Of a stretch of 64,000 nucleotides of DNA, positions 24,126 to 32,586 are shown in pieces (the first letter of the stretch is position 1; each line of letters opens with the position of its first letter). The DNA is from Azospirillum sp. TSH64. Its GTDB lineage: Bacteria; Pseudomonadota; Alphaproteobacteria; Azospirillales; Azospirillaceae. The translations under genes were made by a program, and so were the position numbers. The notes under the pieces are model-generated. The model saw nothing but the letters and a program-made list of their open reading frames with translations. It was not told the DNA's origin and did no database searches. Location of the stretch: contig NZ_LGQW01000015.1 in assembly GCF_003116035.1 (NCBI RefSeq), forward strand, positions 6,216,643 to 6,280,642. Direction: 5' to 3'.

Positions 24126-24785
24126 ATGAACAATGCATCTCCGCCAGATTTCGTCCGCGATAACACGACGCTGACGACCACGCCGCTGTTGCCGGAAATC
24201 CAGCTTCATCTTGCCACCGAAGTCACTCCACTCTGGCAGGCGACCGAGGAGACCTTGGCCGCCACGAATTTGCCACCGCCATACTGGGCTTTCGCTTGGC
24301 CCGGGGGACAGGCTGTGGCGCGGCTGGTGCTCGACCGGCCGGAGCTGGTTGCCGGCAGGTCGGTGCTCGATTTTGCCGCAGGCACCGGGCTGGTCGGCAT
24401 CGCCGCGATGAAGGCGGGGGCGGCGCGGGTGCAGTCCTGCGACATCGACCGCTTCTCGCTGGCCGCCATCGCGTTGAACGCCGAGGCCAACGGGGTGGAG
24501 GTCAAGCCGGTCAGCGCCGATCTGGTCGGCCGGCCGTTGCCGGGCATCGAGGTGGTCCTGGCCGGCGACGTCTGTTACGAGCGGCCGATGGCGGAGCGCG
24601 TCACCGCATGGCTGCGCGAGATCGCCGCCACCGGCACGCTGGTGCTGCTGGGCGATCCCGGCCGCGCCTATTTCCCGGGGAGCGGCGTCGAGAAGCTGGC
24701 GACCTACACCGTTCCGACCTCGCTGGAGCTGGAGGACCGGGAGGCGCGCGAAACCGCCATCTGGCGCCTGTTGCCTGACGCCTAG
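24126..24785 (+). CDS. Class I SAM-dependent methyltransferase (ETFB-lysine-methyltransferase-like)
   Basis: A 219-residue Rossmann methyltransferase. Motif I is SVLDFAAGTGLVGIAA, the acidic end of strand 2 is SCDIDRFSLAAIALNAEANG, and strand 4 is VVLAGDVCYERPMAE. PPPYWAFAWPGGQAVARLVLD before motif I is typical of the METTL20/nicotinamide-N-methyltransferase-like group that methylates protein lysines. The substrate is inferred from family resemblance, not shown. The stop codon overlaps the stop codon of the convergent UDG-family gene by CTAG. Confidence 0.85.
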   Translation: MNNASPPDFVRDNTTLTTTPLLPEIQLHLATEVTPLWQATEETLAATNLPPPYWAFAWPGGQAVARLVLDRPELVAGRSVLDFAAGTGLVGIAAMKAGAARVQSCDIDRFSLAAIALNAEANGVEVKPVSADLVGRPLPGIEVVLAGDVCYERPMAERVTAWLREIAATGTLVLLGDPGRAYFPGSGVEKLATYTVPTSLELEDREARETAIWRLLPDA

Positions 24786-25387
24786 CGGTTGAGACGCGAC
24801 ACGGCCAGCCGCAGGTCGGCCAGGAAGGTCGGCTGCTCCACCAGCTGGCCGCGCAGCAGGTAGCTGGGGTGGAAGGTCGGCACCACCTCCACCCCGTCCA
24901 GCAGGCGGCAGGGCAGCACAGTGCCGCGCAGCTGCAGGATGCCGTTCTCCCCGGTCAGCGCCCAGGTGGGGGTCCGGCCGAGCGCCACGATCACCGACGG
25001 GCGATAGTCGGCCAGGGTGGCGCGCAGATGCTCGATCTCGCCGGCGAACTCGGCCAGCAGCCGGTCCGACGTGCCGAAGGCGCCCCAGCTTTCGTCGATC
25101 TCCCGCCCCTCCTTGCGGGCGCGGGCGCGCGAGGAGAAGAAGTGTCCCACCTTGTTGCCGGGCGGCTGGTAGCGGAAGACGTTGGCGACGAGACATTCCG
25201 CCCGTTCGATGCCGACGGCGGCCAGCGATTCGTCCAGCAGCTTGCCGCTGCGCCCGACGAAGGGGGTGCCCTGCCGCGCCTCCTCCGCCCCCGGCGCCTC
25301 GCCGACGATGGCGAGCCGCGGCCCGTCCACCGGCTTGGTCGGATACTGGTAGTCGGCGAAGGGCATGTCGGTGCGCAGGTCTGTCAT
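24782..25387 (-). CDS. Uracil-DNA glycosylase family protein
   Basis: A 201-residue protein of the UDG superfamily. Motif 1 GEAPGAEEARQGTPFVGRSG (residues 29-48) resembles family 4 enzymes, NVFRYQPPGNK follows, and motif 2 appears as PTFHPSYLLRG near residue 165. Only two cysteines are present, so the [4Fe-4S] cluster of classical family 4 glycosylases cannot form. It should act on damaged or deaminated bases in DNA; which lesion is uncertain. The start at 25387 (ATGACAGACC) matches related proteins, although the frame continues upstream. Confidence 0.85.
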   Translation of the reverse strand: MTDLRTDMPFADYQYPTKPVDGPRLAIVGEAPGAEEARQGTPFVGRSGKLLDESLAAVGIERAECLVANVFRYQPPGNKVGHFFSSRARARKEGREIDESWGAFGTSDRLLAEFAGEIEHLRATLADYRPSVIVALGRTPTWALTGENGILQLRGTVLPCRLLDGVEVVPTFHPSYLLRGQLVEQPTFLADLRLAVSRLNR

Positions 25388-25528
25388 CGGATCGGTTCCA
25401 AAAGTGCATCGCGAGAATTCAAGGCAGGGCACCGGACTTGCCGAAGCACCGCCCGGAACCCAAGCTTCTAGCCGGTACGCTTCTAGCGCAGACCACCAGC
25501 CAAGGCCACCAACAGGGGAGAGACCGGG

Positions 25529-25939
25529 ATGACACCTCAGGCGCCGACGACGCAGGAACTGGCAGCGAAGACCTGCGAACCCTGCCGCGGTGGGATACCG
25601 CCGATGGACCGCGCGATGGCCGAGTCCTATCTGGTGCAGGTGCCGGGCTGGGTCCTGAAGGAAGGCCCCGACCGCATCGAGCGCGACTTCCGCTTCCCCG
25701 ACTTCGTCCAGGCCCAGGCCTTCGCCAATCAGGTGGGCGACCTGTGCGAGGCGGAAGGCCACCATGCGGAGATCCATTACGGATGGGGCCACTGCTCCGT
25801 CGCCTTCTGGACCCACAAGATCAAGGGCCTGCACGAGAACGACTTCGTCATGGCGGCGAAGGTGAACGGGCTGGCCGACGCGCCCTATGTGCCGGCATCG
25901 GTGGGGACCCCGCCGCCGCCCTATGTGCAGGGGGCGTGA
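25529..25939 (+). CDS. 4a-hydroxytetrahydrobiopterin dehydratase
   Basis: A 136-residue pterin-4a-carbinolamine dehydratase (PhhB/PCD type), which recycles the oxidised pterin cofactor of aromatic amino acid hydroxylases. The signature EGHHAEIHYGWGHCSVAFWT includes the catalytic His pair; THKIKGLHENDFVMAAKV follows. An N-terminal TCEPCRGGIPPMDRAMAESYL segment is family-typical. A Pro-rich tail (TPPPPYVQGA) is extra. No phenylalanine hydroxylase lies in the window. Confidence 0.92.
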   Translation: MTPQAPTTQELAAKTCEPCRGGIPPMDRAMAESYLVQVPGWVLKEGPDRIERDFRFPDFVQAQAFANQVGDLCEAEGHHAEIHYGWGHCSVAFWTHKIKGLHENDFVMAAKVNGLADAPYVPASVGTPPPPYVQGA

Positions 25940-25967
25940 GGAGCACAGGTGGGGGCAAGGCCTTGCC

Positions 25968-26960
25968 CTACCCCCACAGCTCCGCCGACGGCGGCTGCAC
26001 CACCGCGCCGTCATATACCAGCCCCGGCTCGCGGTCGCGGGCGAGCAGCAGCGGGCCGTCGAGGTCGACATAGCGCGCCCCCTGCCCCACCAGCATGGCC
26101 GGCGCCATCGCCAGCGACGTCGCCACCATGCAGCCGACCATCACCTCGAAGCCCATGGCATGGGCGGCAGCGGTCATCGCCAGCGCCTCGGTCAGGCCGC
26201 CGGTCTTGTCCAGCTTGACGTTCACCACCCGGTAGAGCCCGCGCAGGCGCTCCAGCGACTCCAACCCGTGGCAGGATTCGTCGGCGCCAAGCGGCACCGG
26301 GCAATCGACCCCGCGCAACGCCTCGTCCTGGCCGGCGGGCAGCGGCTGCTCGATCATCTCGACGCCCAGCCCGGCGAGCACCGGGGCGAAGCGATGCAGT
26401 TGGTCCAGCGTCCAGCCCTCGTTGGCGTCGACCACCAGCCGGGCGGCGGGAGCGGCCGCGCGGACGGCGGCGACACGGTTGAGATCGCCCTCCCCCGTCA
26501 GCTTCATCTTCAGCAGCGGATGCCGTGGCGCCCGCTCCCGCGCCGCGGCGGCCATCGCGGCGGGCGCGTCGACGCTCAGCGTGTAGCAGGTGACGAGCGG
26601 CCCCGGCGGCCGGGACAACCCGGCGAGCGTCCAGGCCGGCACGCCGCTGCGCTTGGCCTCCAGGTCCCACAGCGCGCAATCCAGCGCGTTGCGGGCGGCA
26701 CCCGGCGGCATCAGCCGGCCCAGCGACCGGCGGTCGAGGCCGCCGGCGACGGCATCGGCCATCGCCTCCAGCGCGGCGGCGACCCCGTCGACGCTTTCGC
26801 CATAGCGGGCGTAAGGCACGCATTCACCGCGGCCGCGGTGGGGACCGTCGGTCACCTGCGCCACCACCACCGCGGCTTCAGTCTTGGCCCCGCGCGAGAT
26901 GCGGAAGGCGCCGCGGATGGGAAAACTCTCCCGGTGGACGGTCAGCTGTTGGGCGGACAT
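25968..26960 (-). CDS. Dipeptide epimerase (enolase superfamily)
   Basis: A 330-residue enolase-superfamily enzyme of the L-Ala-D/L-Glu epimerase type, used in recycling murein peptides. Catalytic and metal residues are visible: KMKLTG (Lys acid/base, about residue 151), VVDANEGW, EMIEQPLP, LGADESC and VNVKLDKTGG. FPIRGAFRISRGAKTEA at the N-terminus is the capping domain. The start ATG at 26960 follows the hairpin region; the frame upstream is not needed. The exact dipeptide is not known from sequence. Confidence 0.9.
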   Translation of the reverse strand: MSAQQLTVHRESFPIRGAFRISRGAKTEAAVVVAQVTDGPHRGRGECVPYARYGESVDGVAAALEAMADAVAGGLDRRSLGRLMPPGAARNALDCALWDLEAKRSGVPAWTLAGLSRPPGPLVTCYTLSVDAPAAMAAAARERAPRHPLLKMKLTGEGDLNRVAAVRAAAPAARLVVDANEGWTLDQLHRFAPVLAGLGVEMIEQPLPAGQDEALRGVDCPVPLGADESCHGLESLERLRGLYRVVNVKLDKTGGLTEALAMTAAAHAMGFEVMVGCMVATSLAMAPAMLVGQGARYVDLDGPLLLARDREPGLVYDGAVVQPPSAELWG

Positions 26961-26978
26961 GCTCTGCAACCCCGAAAC

Positions 26979-27013
26979 GGAACAGGGCCGGGAGTGTATC
27001 CCGGCCCCGTTCC
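26979..27013 (-). terminator. Hairpin between the Cache receptor and the epimerase
   Basis: GGAAC-A-GGGCCGGGA (26979-26993) pairs with 26999-27013 with one A-C mismatch and a 5-base loop. On the minus strand it is followed by GTTTCGG. It lies 38 bases after the Cache receptor stop and 19 bases before the epimerase start, so it separates these two genes. Confidence 0.7.
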
Positions 27014-27050
27014 ATAAGGCGACAGGCTTGACGCGCAAGGGCTGGCGGCT

Positions 27051-28097
27051 TCAGCGCTCCTGAACGATGACGCCGTACCAGCCCAGCCCCTTGTAGGTCT
27101 CGTAACCCGGTGTCAGGGCGTAGCCAACCAGACGGTTCTTGTCGTCGATGTAATGGCCCATGGTGCCGGCGGCGCGGCGCAGCGGCACCGTCTCGGTCAG
27201 CATGCCGCGGCCGTCGGACGACGCGATGACGCGATGGCAGGCGTCGAGCAGCAGGCACCGCGACTTCTCGCGCTCGCCGGCTTCCAGCCGCACGCCCTCG
27301 ACCACCGCGGCGGCCTGCGGCTCCCAGTCGAAGAAGATGCCGAGCACGCCGATGGCATCGCTGTCCGCCTCGCCGTCGCGCCGGATGGCGGTGGCATAGG
27401 TGGCGACGACGCGGTCGTCCAGGCTGCGGTTGCGGGCGACGTCGCCGACGGTGAACTCGCCGCCGTTGCGGGTGGCCAGCGCCTGGCGGAACCACGGCTC
27501 GTCCGACACGTTGGCGCCGCGCGCACCGGGATAGCGGTCGGGCCGGCCGTTGGCGATGACGGTGCCGTTGCGGTCGGCGATCCAGAGGTCGAGATAGACG
27601 GTGTAGGATTCCAGGATCACGCCCAGCCGGCGCGAGGCATGGCGGCGCGCCTCCTCCGTCGGATCGGCGGCGCAATCGACCACCGCGCTGTCGGTCGCCC
27701 ACCAGCGAACGTCGCAGGACCGCTCATACAGGTTGCGGTCGATGATCTCGATCATGTTGAGCGACAGGTCGGCCAGCCGCTTGCCGTGCATCTCCTGCAC
27801 CATGGCGCTGCCGGTGGTGGTCAGGTGATCGACGCGGGCGACGATTTCCGACCGCAGCTCCTTGGTGATGCTGTTGACCTGGGTCGAGATCTCCGACACC
27901 TCGTTGGCGACGACGGCGAAGCCGCGTCCGGCGTCGCCAGCCCGTGCCGCCTCGATCAGGGCGTTCATGGCCAGCATCTTGGTGCGCCGGGTGATGTCCT
28001 CGATCAAGGACACCTTCTTCGACGCAACATCCAGCACGCCACGCGACAGCTCGAACAGATCGGTGCCCGCCATGCTCATCGTCTTGTCCCCCGTCAT
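27051..28097 (-). CDS. Cytoplasmic receptor with N-terminal MCP hairpin and C-terminal Cache domain
   Basis: A 348-residue protein with inverted receptor order. Residues 10-90 are a short methyl-accepting signalling hairpin (KMLAMNALIEAARAGDAGRG, FAVVANEVSEI), the part that docks CheA and CheW. The last 250 residues are a Cache-like sensor (LWIADRNGTVIANGRPD, EPWFRQALATRNGG, VYATAIRRDGE-type strands, GLGWYGVIVQ at the end). No transmembrane segment or signal peptide is seen, so the Cache domain, normally periplasmic, would be in the cytoplasm. The ATG at 28097 follows AGGGACGG; an ATG six codons later is possible. Neighbouring genes are also receptors. Ligand unknown. Confidence 0.82.
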   Translation of the reverse strand: MTGDKTMSMAGTDLFELSRGVLDVASKKVSLIEDITRRTKMLAMNALIEAARAGDAGRGFAVVANEVSEISTQVNSITKELRSEIVARVDHLTTTGSAMVQEMHGKRLADLSLNMIEIIDRNLYERSCDVRWWATDSAVVDCAADPTEEARRHASRRLGVILESYTVYLDLWIADRNGTVIANGRPDRYPGARGANVSDEPWFRQALATRNGGEFTVGDVARNRSLDDRVVATYATAIRRDGEADSDAIGVLGIFFDWEPQAAAVVEGVRLEAGEREKSRCLLLDACHRVIASSDGRGMLTETVPLRRAAGTMGHYIDDKNRLVGYALTPGYETYKGLGWYGVIVQER

Positions 28098-28475
28098 GAC
28101 CGTCCCTGCAGTCTCCAAATCAAAAGCCGTGCCAACGGTCACCGGCGCTCCGCAAACGGCCCACCTCCCCGGATTCCGCGGCACTTGGCCGCAGCGGACA
28201 GTCGGTCACCCGTCTCATCAGGGTTAGCGTACGGTTAAGCTGCTGAAACAGCAGGCATACTGGCGTCGGGTTGCGCAACAGGTTGCAAACTTGCCATAGG
28301 CGCGGCAGTCTTGTTGCGGAGACGTAACACGAATTCGCCACGAATTCGCAACAAAAATTCTTATTCACACTGCCAGACGCCAGATCAATTCCGCATTGCA
28401 AAAAGGCCGTCCACATCCTGTGCACATTCGCCGTGCAGTCGATGCGGCGCGCGCCGATGCAACGCGCCACCCTCC
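28098..28475. other. Intergenic region between two receptor genes
   Basis: About 380 bases without a supported gene. It contains a CTGCTG-AAA-CAGCAG hairpin near 28238, a short GCAAC repeat, an 11-bp direct repeat ACGAATTCGCC/ACGAATTCGCA at about 28328-28350 and a locally AT-rich stretch at 28320-28400. These are likely the promoter of the Cache receptor gene and the 3' end of the upstream MCP transcript. No promoter could be assigned firmly. Confidence 0.45.
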
Positions 28476-29819
28476 TCAGGCGACGCGGTGCATCTCGTCC
28501 AGGAAAAGCTGGACTTCCCGGGTCAGGCGGTCCGCCTCCGCGGCCATCCGCCCGGATGCCGCGAACACCTCGTGCGCGGTGCTGCTGGTGCGGCCGGCGG
28601 CGTCGGTGACGTCGCGGATGTCGTCGGACACGGCACGGGTGCCGGCGGCGGCCTGCTCCATGTTCACGACGATCTCGCGCACGGCGGAGCCCTGCTGCTC
28701 GATCCCGGCACTGATGCCGGCGGCGATCCGGTTGATCGACTGGATGGTGTGGCCGATGCCGACGATGGAGGTCACCGCCTCGTCGGTGGAGGACTGGATG
28801 GCGGAGATCTGCGCAGCGATGTCGCCGGTGGCCTTGGCGGTCTGATCGGCCAGCCGTTTCACTTCCTGCGCCACCACGGCAAAGCCCTTGCCCGCCTCGC
28901 CGGCACGTGCCGCCTCGATGGTCGCGTTCAGGGCCAGCAGGTTGGTCTGGCTGGCGATGTCGTTGATCAGGGTGACGACGTCGCCCACCGTGCGCGCCGC
29001 ACCGGATAGCGTGCCGACCAGCGCGTTGGACCGCTCGGCCTCGCCGACCGCGGTCTCGGCGACGCGGGCGACATCGCCGATCTGACGGGAGATGTCGGCG
29101 ATGGAGGCGGACAGCTCCTCCGTCGCGGCGGCGACGCTGCCGACATTGCTGCCGGTCTGCGCGGCGGAGGCCGCGACCGACGACGCCTTGCCGGTCGCCT
29201 GGGTCGCATCCGTCTCCATGGTCCGGGCGGAGATCTCCAGCCGGTGTGCGGTGTCGGCAACCTCGCTGCACACGCTCTGGATCTGGCCTTCGAAACGCTG
29301 GGTCACGCCGGCGAAGCCGGCAACCTTCAGCGAGATGCTCTCCGTCGCCGCATTGATGGTGCGGCTGGCGTGCAGGAAGCCGCCCTGCATGCCGCGCAGC
29401 ACGATGCGGCGGAAATACTTGTGCTCCGACACCGCATGCATGGAGGCGGTCGCCTCGCGCACGAAGGCGTCGGTGCGATCGATGGCGTCGTTGGTGGCGT
29501 GCATCAGCTCGCCCAGCGCCCCGCCCTCGCGGATGCCGATCACCCGCGCCTCGAAATCGCCGGCGGCGACGGCACGGTTCACCCGCGTCAGCCGGTCGAC
29601 CGCCGCGCCGGCCCGGCGCAGGAACAGCAGCGCCCCGCCCAGCGCCGCCAGACCGGCCACCGCCAGACCGGCGCGCAGAGCCAGGCCGCCCATCCCCAGC
29701 AGATCGGCAGCCAGCAGCGCCGCCAGAGCCACGCCAGCCAGCACGGCCAGCCCGCCGGCCCGCGCCAGCGACGATGGCCCGGAAGAGGACGGCTTAGAGG
29801 GAGAAGACGAATTCGTCAT
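28476..29819 (-). CDS. Membrane methyl-accepting chemotaxis protein (Aer-like signalling half)
   Basis: A 447-residue MCP. After a Ser/Pro-rich start come two adjacent hydrophobic helices (residues 19-67: GLAVLAGVALAALLAADLLG and the LALRAGLAVAGLAALGGALLF region) separated by only a few residues, so there is no periplasmic domain. A HAMP-like segment (VDRLTRVNRAVAAGDFEARV) and a methylation/signalling domain with SQTNLLALNATIEAARAGEA follow. This hairpin-anchored topology is that of the aerotaxis receptor Aer without its PAS domain. The preceding gene, overlapping by 26 bases, encodes that PAS domain. The two products probably work as one receptor (inference). Confidence 0.85.
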   Translation of the reverse strand: MTNSSSPSKPSSSGPSSLARAGGLAVLAGVALAALLAADLLGMGGLALRAGLAVAGLAALGGALLFLRRAGAAVDRLTRVNRAVAAGDFEARVIGIREGGALGELMHATNDAIDRTDAFVREATASMHAVSEHKYFRRIVLRGMQGGFLHASRTINAATESISLKVAGFAGVTQRFEGQIQSVCSEVADTAHRLEISARTMETDATQATGKASSVAASAAQTGSNVGSVAAATEELSASIADISRQIGDVARVAETAVGEAERSNALVGTLSGAARTVGDVVTLINDIASQTNLLALNATIEAARAGEAGKGFAVVAQEVKRLADQTAKATGDIAAQISAIQSSTDEAVTSIVGIGHTIQSINRIAAGISAGIEQQGSAVREIVVNMEQAAAGTRAVSDDIRDVTDAAGRTSSTAHEVFAASGRMAAEADRLTREVQLFLDEMHRVA

Positions 29820-30318
29820 ACCCGATCCCCTTCTCCGCCAGCAGAGCGAGGACGGCGGCGAAGCCAGCCTCCATCCCCTGCTTGCGGTCGGCATGGCTGT
29901 TCTCGATGTCCAGAAGCTGGCGGTAGAGCGGGATGACCTTGTCCAGCGCCGCCCGCTCCGGCACCCGGCGGGAGGAGTGGTAGCCGATCACCCGCCCTTC
30001 GGCGTCGAAACTGGGCGTGACATGGGCGAAGACCCAGTAATGGTCGCCGTTGCGGGCACGGTTGACCACATAGGCGAAGATCTCCTTCCCCGCCGCCAGC
30101 GTGTCCCACAGCAGCTTGAAGACGCAGCGCGGCATATCGGGATGGCGGACGATGGAATGGGGCGCCCCCATCAGGTCGGCCTCGTCATAGCCGGCGACCC
30201 GCTGGAACACCCGGTTCGCGTAGGTGATCCGCCCCTTCAGGTCGGTTTTGGAAACGATGACTTCATCCGGGTCGAAGAAGCGTTCCACCCCTGTCAGGGG
30301 GACGTCGCGTCGTGCCAT
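29794..30318 (-). CDS. Aer-type PAS domain protein
   Basis: A 174-residue protein made of one PAS domain closely resembling that of E. coli Aer: VIVSKTDLKGRITYANRVFQ, MGAPHSIVRHPDMPRCVFK, LWDTLAAGKEIFAYVVNR and NGDHYWVFAHVTPSFD. In Aer this domain binds FAD and senses the redox state; the FAD-contact region is conserved by eye. A helical tail (PLYRQLLDIENSHADRKQGM) ends the protein. Its last 26 bases overlap the MCP gene on the same strand, indicating coupled expression. ATG 30318 was chosen over an upstream start as it fits the Aer N-terminus. Confidence 0.86.
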   Translation of the reverse strand: MARRDVPLTGVERFFDPDEVIVSKTDLKGRITYANRVFQRVAGYDEADLMGAPHSIVRHPDMPRCVFKLLWDTLAAGKEIFAYVVNRARNGDHYWVFAHVTPSFDAEGRVIGYHSSRRVPERAALDKVIPLYRQLLDIENSHADRKQGMEAGFAAVLALLAEKGIGYDEFVFSL

Positions 30319-30548
30319 GTGCCTTCCGGTCTCCCGCTTCCCAAACCCGCACGGTCCCAAGCGCCCGATTGCAGCAGGTTTCGGCGGCAGGAACGGAATA
30401 TGTCCGGATCGGCATGCCGCACGATATCCCGCAATACGGGAGCCGCAACGAAATGCACTCTAATGTGACGGAAGGCGACAGGAAAGACCCTACCCATTGC
30501 GAGGCCGAAATATTTGGGTGACCATCATCCGACCGGATGAGGGGCCGG

Positions 30549-31934
30549 TCATTCCGGCGGGTAAGGGATGGTCAGCAGCCGGTCGGCCGGCGGGTTGTCC
30601 ACCGTCACCACGGTGCCGTCGGGCCAGCGCACCTCGACCTGCTCCACCTCGTGCAGTGGCCCCAGCCCGAAATGGGCGACCGGTTCGCCCTGGCACAGAT
30701 AGCCGGACCCGGCGCAGACCGCCCGGCGCTGGCGCCGCCCGCCGGCGGTCAGGATGACGACCGCACCACGGGCCGGAGCGCCGAAGGGGGTCAGCGGCTG
30801 GACGCGCAGCCAGCCGTTGTGGGAGGCCGCCGGGCGGTAGACCGACAGCGGCTGCCCGCCCCCATCCTGGACGCCATGGCTGTTGCCATGCGCCAGAACC
30901 AGCTCCAGGCGGCCGTCGCCGTCGATGTCGGCCGCGACCGCGCCGGTGCCCAGACCTTTCGGCTCGGCGGCGTCGCCAAGCTCCAGCTCCTGCCACTGGT
31001 CGTTGCGCCAGCCGAACAGGCGGTTGGGCTCGCCATGGGCGTGGAAGAACAGCTCCTCATAGCCGTCATTGTCGAAATCGGCGGCGACGACGGTGAAGAT
31101 GCGGCCGGGCATCGACAGGTCGGCGCCGGCCGATTCGACGAAGGCGCCGCCCATGCGCTGATGGAAATGGCGCTGCGCCCCGTCCCAGGTGCCGACGACC
31201 AGATCGAACAGCCCGTCGCCATCGACATCCAGTGCCGCGACCGCACGGCCGGACGGGCGCGAATCGGCGATGCCGCGCTCCTCGGCGATTTCCTCGAAAT
31301 TGCCGTCGCCCAGGTTGCGGAACAGCTGGTTGGGGCCGCCGTCGTTGACCGTCACCACATCCATATGGTCGGACACGATGGGCAGGACCGTGACGCCGCG
31401 CGCGGCACCGATGGAGTCGAGCCCCGCCTCCTCCGCGCCATCCTCCAGCCGGCCGCGCCGGGTCAGTTCGTACAGGCGCAGGGGACCGCCGTCGGTCGCC
31501 ACCAGGAAGCCGTAGCGGCCATGGCCCCAGCGGTCGACCGCCGCCACCGCACCCGCAGCGGTGTGGTTGGCCGCCGCAGTATTCTCCGCCTGCGCGAACA
31601 GGTCGAGCCAATGCTTGCCGAAGCAGGCGAACAGCCGGTCGGCCATGTCCTTGGCTCCGGTGGCGCGGTCGGAATTGACGATGTACAGCTCCTCCCGCCC
31701 GTCGCCGTCGATGTCGGCGGCGGCCAGCCCCAGCGCCGGGCCGGCGGGATCGGCGAGCAGCGGGTTGGCGATGTCGACCAGCCGGCCGTCGACCCATTTC
31801 AGGACGAGGTTGGCGGAACGGTAGCCGGCCACGACCAGCTCGAAGGCGCCGTCGCCGTCGATGTCCGTGACCGCAATCCCGTTCGACGGCCGCGGCGGGT
31901 TCTCTGCGATCAGCGACGAGCAATCGAGGAACAT
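30549..31934 (-). CDS. FG-GAP/ASPIC-UnbV repeat protein (CRTAC1-like)
   Basis: A 461-residue beta-propeller protein. At least five FG-GAP repeats each carry a calcium-binding loop of the D-x-D-G-D-G kind (DIDGDGAFE, DIDGDGREE, DVDGDGLFD, DFDNDGYEE, DIDGDGRLE). The last 80 residues are an ASPIC/UnbV domain (CAGSGYLCQGEPVAHFGLG, VEVRWPDGTVV). Proteins of this group are usually secreted; here no signal peptide is visible from the ATG at 31934 or from the in-frame ATG at 31976. Function is unknown; adhesion or surface binding is typical for propellers of this kind. It is a single gene upstream of the PAS-MCP pair on the same strand. Confidence 0.82.
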   Translation of the reverse strand: MFLDCSSLIAENPPRPSNGIAVTDIDGDGAFELVVAGYRSANLVLKWVDGRLVDIANPLLADPAGPALGLAAADIDGDGREELYIVNSDRATGAKDMADRLFACFGKHWLDLFAQAENTAAANHTAAGAVAAVDRWGHGRYGFLVATDGGPLRLYELTRRGRLEDGAEEAGLDSIGAARGVTVLPIVSDHMDVVTVNDGGPNQLFRNLGDGNFEEIAEERGIADSRPSGRAVAALDVDGDGLFDLVVGTWDGAQRHFHQRMGGAFVESAGADLSMPGRIFTVVAADFDNDGYEELFFHAHGEPNRLFGWRNDQWQELELGDAAEPKGLGTGAVAADIDGDGRLELVLAHGNSHGVQDGGGQPLSVYRPAASHNGWLRVQPLTPFGAPARGAVVILTAGGRRQRRAVCAGSGYLCQGEPVAHFGLGPLHEVEQVEVRWPDGTVVTVDNPPADRLLTIPYPPE

Positions 31935-32158
31935 CGGCACCCTCTTGTCCCGTGGTCGGTCCACTCCGTCGCCCATTGGTCCGCTCAAGGAAGGCTGTCC
32001 AGGACAGACCTTTGGAGCCATTGGGCTTTCGTGCGGTGTATCCCTGTTGATACCCCGTCCCCGGCCGGCCGTAAACCCGGACGGAGGAACAGGGACGGCC
32101 TATGTCCGATGCCGCATCCCGACACCGCGGCGGACGGCGTCAGGGCCGGAACGAAAAA

Positions 32159-32187
32159 CCCCTCCGGCGCTAAGGACGCCGGAGGGG
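32159..32187. terminator. Bidirectional terminator after minE
   Basis: An 11-bp perfect stem (CCCCTCCGGCG at 32159-32169 with 32177-32187) around a 7-base loop. It is preceded by AAAAA and followed by TTT, so on the minus strand it ends in TTTTTCG. It lies 28 bases beyond the minE stop and is the minCDE terminator. Confidence 0.9.
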
Positions 32188-32214
32188 TTTGAACCGTTGG
32201 AACGACGGTTTGGC

Positions 32215-32586
32215 TCAGATGCGCTTCTTCGCGCCGCCATTGCCGACGGCGCCGCCAGCCGGGCGCTTGGCCGCGCCAACGTCGTTGCCGGCCGACTTCT
32301 CCGCCGTCTTGGCCGCTGCGGCGGCCTTGGCCTGCTCGCGCGCCGGCAGCTCGATGTTGACCTCCAGCGTCGAGCAGTCGCCGCCGCGGTCCAGCTTCAC
32401 CTCGACCTTGTTCTCGTCGATGTTGACGTATTTGGCGATGACCGCCAGCAGTTCCTGCTGGAGCATCGGCAGATAGTCGGGGCCGCTGCGCCCGGCGCGC
32501 TCGTGCGCCATGACGATCTGCAGACGCTCCTTGGCCTGGACGGCCGACGCGCGGGGTGCCGCGCGGAAGAAGTTGAAGATGCTCAT
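32215..32586 (-). CDS. minE: Cell division topological specificity factor MinE
   Basis: MinE drives MinD off the membrane and creates the pole-to-pole oscillation. The first about 88 residues match MinE: membrane-targeting MSIFNFFRA, the anti-MinCD helix AKERLQIVMAHERAG and the dimerisation strands QQELLAVIAKYVNIDENKVEVKL in part. The protein is 123 residues, about 35 longer than E. coli MinE, with an Ala/Lys/Gly-rich tail that ends GGAKKRI. The start codon overlaps the minD stop (ATGA). Confidence 0.95.
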   Translation of the reverse strand: MSIFNFFRAAPRASAVQAKERLQIVMAHERAGRSGPDYLPMLQQELLAVIAKYVNIDENKVEVKLDRGGDCSTLEVNIELPAREQAKAAAAAKTAEKSAGNDVGAAKRPAGGAVGNGGAKKRI

